Assembly (NCBI GenBank): GCA_003165615.1
Contig: PLWR01000178.1
Location: forward strand, 1-8,995
Length of the DNA stretch: 8,995 nt
Direction of reading: 5' to 3'
Source of the DNA: Acidobacteriota bacterium
GTDB taxonomy: Bacteria > Acidobacteriota > Terriglobia > UBA7540
Part shown: piece after piece, positions 6,631-8,995 of the stretch
How the letters are laid out: every line of letters begins with the position of its first letter
Position numbering within the stretch: position 1 is the stretch's first letter
Notes under the pieces: model-generated
The model's input: only the letters and a program-made list of their open reading frames with translations
The model's database searches: none
Told to the model about the DNA's origin: nothing
Program-made: the position numbers and the translations under genes

Positions 6631-6636
6631 GAGGAG
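6631..6636 (+). promoter_or_regulatory. Ribosome binding site deciding the aminotransferase start
   Basis: GAGGAG at 6631-6636 lies just before ATG 6640 (5 nt from its GAGG part). It favours this ATG over an in-frame ATG-less start at 6580, which would add 20 residues without family similarity. Confidence 0.5.
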
Positions 6637-6639
6637 ACC

Positions 6640-7926
6640 ATGGGAGCAATCATAAAAGAAGAACTGGCAATCAAGGGGGGGGCCAAGGCGGTAACCAATA
6701 GGCTTAAAAGCTGGCCCCAGTTCAACGAGAAGGCAATCAGGGCCGTCGAGGAAGTGCTGAGGTCAGGAAAGGTGAACTACTGGACGGGCCGCAAAGGGAT
6801 GGAGTTTGAAAAACGGTTCGCTGAGTGGCAAGGCAGCAAATATGCCATTAGCGTAGCCACAGGAACGGCCGCTTTGCATGTTGCCCTGGCGGCACTGGGC
6901 ATTGGGCCCGGTGACGAGGTCATTGTACCCAGCTATACGTTTATTGCCACGAGCTTTTCGGTGGTTCAAGCCGGGGCCATCCCACGGTTTGCAGATGTGA
7001 ACCTTGAGGATCACTGCATCAGCATTGCATCGGCGGAGAAACTCGTCACCGAGCGGACCAAGGCCGTAATCCCCGTCCACCTCTATGGCAACGTGTGCGA
7101 TATGGATGAGATTATGGCATTTGCCCAAAGGCATCATCTCTATGTCATCGAAGATAACGCCCAAGCCTTTGGGGGCGCCTACAAAGGTAAAAAGACGGGA
7201 ACCATCGGCCATATAGCCGCCTGCAGCTTCTGCCAGAACAAAACCTTTACCACCGGCGGAGAGGGGGGCATGGTCACGACGGACGACGAGAATCTTGCCT
7301 GGATTGCCCGCAGCTTTCGCGATCATGGTTATGACGTGAAAGAGCGTTTGAACCTGATGGAGATGGAACAGAAGCTGCCGTATATTCACAACCGCGTGGG
7401 TTGGAATTATCGGATGACGGAGATGCAGTCTGCGATCGGCTTGGCGGAGTTGGATCGAATCGACTCATGGAACATGCCGACCCGCCGCCGGAATTGCAGG
7501 ATTTTGATCGATGCGTTGAAGAACCTGCCGCAAGTCAAACACCTGCCCATCGACACTGCGGAAAGACAGAATGGCTGGTACGTGCTCGCTTTCTCTGTGG
7601 ATATTGAAAACATGAAGTGCGATATCAAACAGTTTGTCGCCGCGGCCGTGGCCGAGGGCGCTCCTTGCTGGAAGGTGTTCTGGCCGCAATGCCACACTGA
7701 GCGCGCATTTCGTGAACACCATGGCTTGGGTCGGTCAGGCTTCCCTTTCACCTCGAAAGAGTATGCTGATCCTCAAAGCGTGGACTACAGCAAGGTCGAA
7801 GTTCCCCATGCTGTCTGGCACGAAGCTCACACATTTACATGCTTCGCTTATCCCACGTTTACGGAAGAAGACATGCACCAGATCGCCAATGCCTTGGTAA
7901 AGGTTATCAAGGCGTATACAAAGTAG
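6640..7926 (+). CDS. DegT/DnrJ/EryC1/StrS family PLP-dependent aminotransferase
   Basis: A 428-residue fold-type I PLP aminotransferase of the sugar/aminocyclitol family, slightly longer than the usual 370-420. Motifs in order are WTGRKGMEFEKRF (48-60), ATGTAALHVAL (73-83, PLP phosphate contact), VPSYTFIATS (96-105), PVHLYG (145-150), VIEDNAQAFGG (169-179, with the cofactor-binding Asp172), and SFCQNKTFTTGGEGG (196-210), where Lys201 is the expected Schiff-base lysine. NYRMTEMQSAIGLAELDRI (256-274) is the conserved helix that closes the dimer active site. These enzymes transfer an amino group, usually from Glu or Gln, to a keto-sugar or keto-cyclitol. Set between a deacetylase and a second NagB-like gene, it suggests that amino groups are put on as well as taken off in this pathway. 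A run of eight G at 6675-6682 falls in codons 12-15. The specific sugar substrate cannot be read from the sequence. Confidence 0.9.
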   Translation: MGAIIKEELAIKGGAKAVTNRLKSWPQFNEKAIRAVEEVLRSGKVNYWTGRKGMEFEKRFAEWQGSKYAISVATGTAALHVALAALGIGPGDEVIVPSYTFIATSFSVVQAGAIPRFADVNLEDHCISIASAEKLVTERTKAVIPVHLYGNVCDMDEIMAFAQRHHLYVIEDNAQAFGGAYKGKKTGTIGHIAACSFCQNKTFTTGGEGGMVTTDDENLAWIARSFRDHGYDVKERLNLMEMEQKLPYIHNRVGWNYRMTEMQSAIGLAELDRIDSWNMPTRRRNCRILIDALKNLPQVKHLPIDTAERQNGWYVLAFSVDIENMKCDIKQFVAAAVAEGAPCWKVFWPQCHTERAFREHHGLGRSGFPFTSKEYADPQSVDYSKVEVPHAVWHEAHTFTCFAYPTFTEEDMHQIANALVKVIKAYTK

Positions 7927-7940
7927 GACCATGACTGCCC

Positions 7941-7991
7941 TGCCTTGCCGGTGATGGGAGGAAATGATCCGGGTAGCCTAACGCCAAGGCA
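7941..7991 (+). other. Possible hairpin in the spacer before NagB-like 2
   Basis: TGCCTTG (7941-7947) and CAAGGCA (7985-7991) are a perfect 7-bp inverted repeat. CCGG at 7948-7951 can also pair with 7969-7972 inside it. No T-run follows, and it precedes the strong RBS of the next gene. It could be a processing or attenuation structure, or chance. Confidence 0.25.
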
Positions 7992-8004
7992 ACAACAATA
8001 GAAG

Positions 8005-8010
8005 AGGAGG
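8005..8010 (+). promoter_or_regulatory. Strong ribosome binding site of NagB-like 2
   Basis: A full AGGAGG at 8005-8010, 6 nt before ATG 8017. It is the strongest Shine-Dalgarno sequence in the window and supports this start. Confidence 0.65.
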
Positions 8011-8016
8011 GAAGAA

Positions 8017-8967
8017 ATGACAGTCGAAGGTTTCGACTTCAGCATGGCAAAGTGGATGCCTTTCCAGGACCAGAAGGAATGCAGGAGGGTGGCAGCGATC
8101 AAGAGAGCAGACATCACCAAACACCCTAATCCCCATTTCAAGATCGAAGTGCTGGGCGACGATGAGTTCACTTTCCGCATGGTCGAGGATATCTTTTTCA
8201 GGATAAAGACGGCTTCCGACGAGGGTCAGCGGCTGGTGCTTATCCTGCCGCAGCCAGAACCTCTGTACCGGCGGGTGGCTTATCTGCTCAATAAACACCG
8301 GGTGAATTGCCGCCATCTATATACCTTCAACATGGATGAATACGCCGACGCGGATGGAAACATAGCGCCGGAAACCTGGCCCAATTCGTTCATGTACAAC
8401 ATGAAGAGGAACTTCTATATCAAGCTCGACCCCGATCTCAGGCCCCCCGAAAAGCAGATCCAAGGTCCCAGCAACGCCAACTTCAAGGATTACGGGAAGA
8501 TGATTGCCGGCCTGGGAGGGGCTGACGTGTGCTACGGGGGAATCGGCTGGTCGGGCCACATTGCCTACATCGAACCGGGATCGGCGGCGTTTGCCGCGTC
8601 CAGCTTGGAAGAATGGAAGAAGATTGGACCGCGCATCGTGGAACTGACCCCCTTCAGTATCCTGCAAAATTGCCTGGGACCAGAATTTGGGCAGAGCGGG
8701 GATTGGTCGTCGGTGCCGCCGAAGGGTGCAACGATTGGGCCGGCTGAGATCATTGGGGCCAAGTTGAGGAGTTCCTGGAACGGCTTTGCGGTGGGCCATT
8801 CCATGGCATCCTGGCAACGCTTCACGGTGCGTTTGGCGGCTCACGGGCCCGTGACCCCTCTGGTACCGGCTTCGATTATTCAAACGGTTCCATCAGAACT
8901 TCATCTCACCGAAACCCTGGCGGCGGACATCACGCCTCAATCGGTAGAGGAGTTCAGTTGGTATTAG
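8017..8967 (+). CDS. NagB-fold protein, divergent paralogue 2
   Basis: A second 316-residue NagB-superfamily protein, the same length as the paralogue at 4808. They align end to end: RLVLILP (72-78) with KLVLILP; TFNMDEYADADG (103-114) with [27 protein letters not shown] (174-188) with [14 protein letters not shown]; and GATIGPAEII (237-246) with [10 protein letters not shown]107 matches the enolising Asp of NagB, and H181 and E186 the ring-opening His and Glu. The Asp141 position is Ser179, and the phosphate loop is QPEPLYR instead of GGTP. As in the other copy, hand alignment finds no equivalent of NagB Arg172 or Lys208. An unphosphorylated or differently phosphorylated amino sugar, or a heteromeric partnership with the first paralogue, is plausible. 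It follows the aminotransferase by 90 nt and ends 28 nt before the window edge. Confidence 0.8.
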   Translation: MTVEGFDFSMAKWMPFQDQKECRRVAAIKRADITKHPNPHFKIEVLGDDEFTFRMVEDIFFRIKTASDEGQRLVLILPQPEPLYRRVAYLLNKHRVNCRHLYTFNMDEYADADGNIAPETWPNSFMYNMKRNFYIKLDPDLRPPEKQIQGPSNANFKDYGKMIAGLGGADVCYGGIGWSGHIAYIEPGSAAFAASSLEEWKKIGPRIVELTPFSILQNCLGPEFGQSGDWSSVPPKGATIGPAEIIGAKLRSSWNGFAVGHSMASWQRFTVRLAAHGPVTPLVPASIIQTVPSELHLTETLAADITPQSVEEFSWY

Positions 8968-8995
8968 TGGGCGCTGCATAATACAGTGACGGATA

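Noticed and set aside
6763..7389. 208-codon minus-strand open frame opposite the aminotransferase
   Set aside because: Shadow of the DegT-family coding frame, whose PLP motifs span the same stretch.
8317..8883. 188-codon minus-strand open frame opposite NagB-like 2
   Set aside because: Low-complexity basic composition without motifs; the + strand is homologous to another gene in the window.
4808..8967. Straight assignment of both NagB-fold genes as nagB (glucosamine-6-phosphate deaminase)
   Set aside because: Catalytic Asp/Asn and phosphate-binding residues appear to be missing in both, so the symbol would overstate the function.

Overview
The window is about 9 kb of GC-rich bacterial DNA. 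Every convincing gene is on the + strand, tightly packed, with recognisable ribosome binding sites. Two predicted exported enzymes carry twin-arginine (Tat) signals. Together with a TIM-barrel hydrolase, a sialidase-like protein, a Gfo/Idh remnant and a PIG-L deacetylase in one neighbourhood, this resembles polysaccharide or amino-sugar loci of environmental Acidobacteriota or Planctomycetota-type bacteria. That placement is an inference from gene style; no phylogenetic marker is present.

First block (129-4671): a Tat-exported TIM-barrel protein resembling family-10-like glycoside hydrolases; an intergenic double hairpin; an N-acetylneuraminate lyase-like (NanA/DapA family) aldolase; a 5'-truncated remnant of a Gfo/Idh/MocA oxidoreductase; and a Tat-exported BNR/Asp-box sialidase-like protein whose RBS lies inside the end of that remnant. 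A 136-bp spacer (4672-4807) follows, with an inverted repeat, a fragment resembling a dispersed intergenic repeat, and an AT-rich stretch that may hold a promoter.

Second block (4808-8967): a NagB-fold protein, a PIG-L/LmbE deacetylase coupled to it by a TGATG overlap, a DegT/DnrJ/EryC1/StrS PLP-dependent aminotransferase, and a second NagB-fold paralogue. Both NagB-like proteins are 316 residues. They keep the NMDE motif and the His/Glu of the active site but appear to have lost the ring-opening Asp/Asn and the phosphate-binding residues of glucosamine-6-phosphate deaminase.

Taken together this looks like an amino-sugar locus: exported enzymes release sugars such as nonulosonic acids, an aldolase splits them, and cytosolic deacetylase, NagB-like and aminotransferase enzymes rework the amino sugar. 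No kinase, epimerase, transporter or regulator lies in the window. The paired, phosphate-site-less NagB paralogues flanking a deacetylase and an aminotransferase are the best candidate for an undescribed pathway. No rRNA, tRNA, CRISPR array, insertion sequence or integrase was seen.
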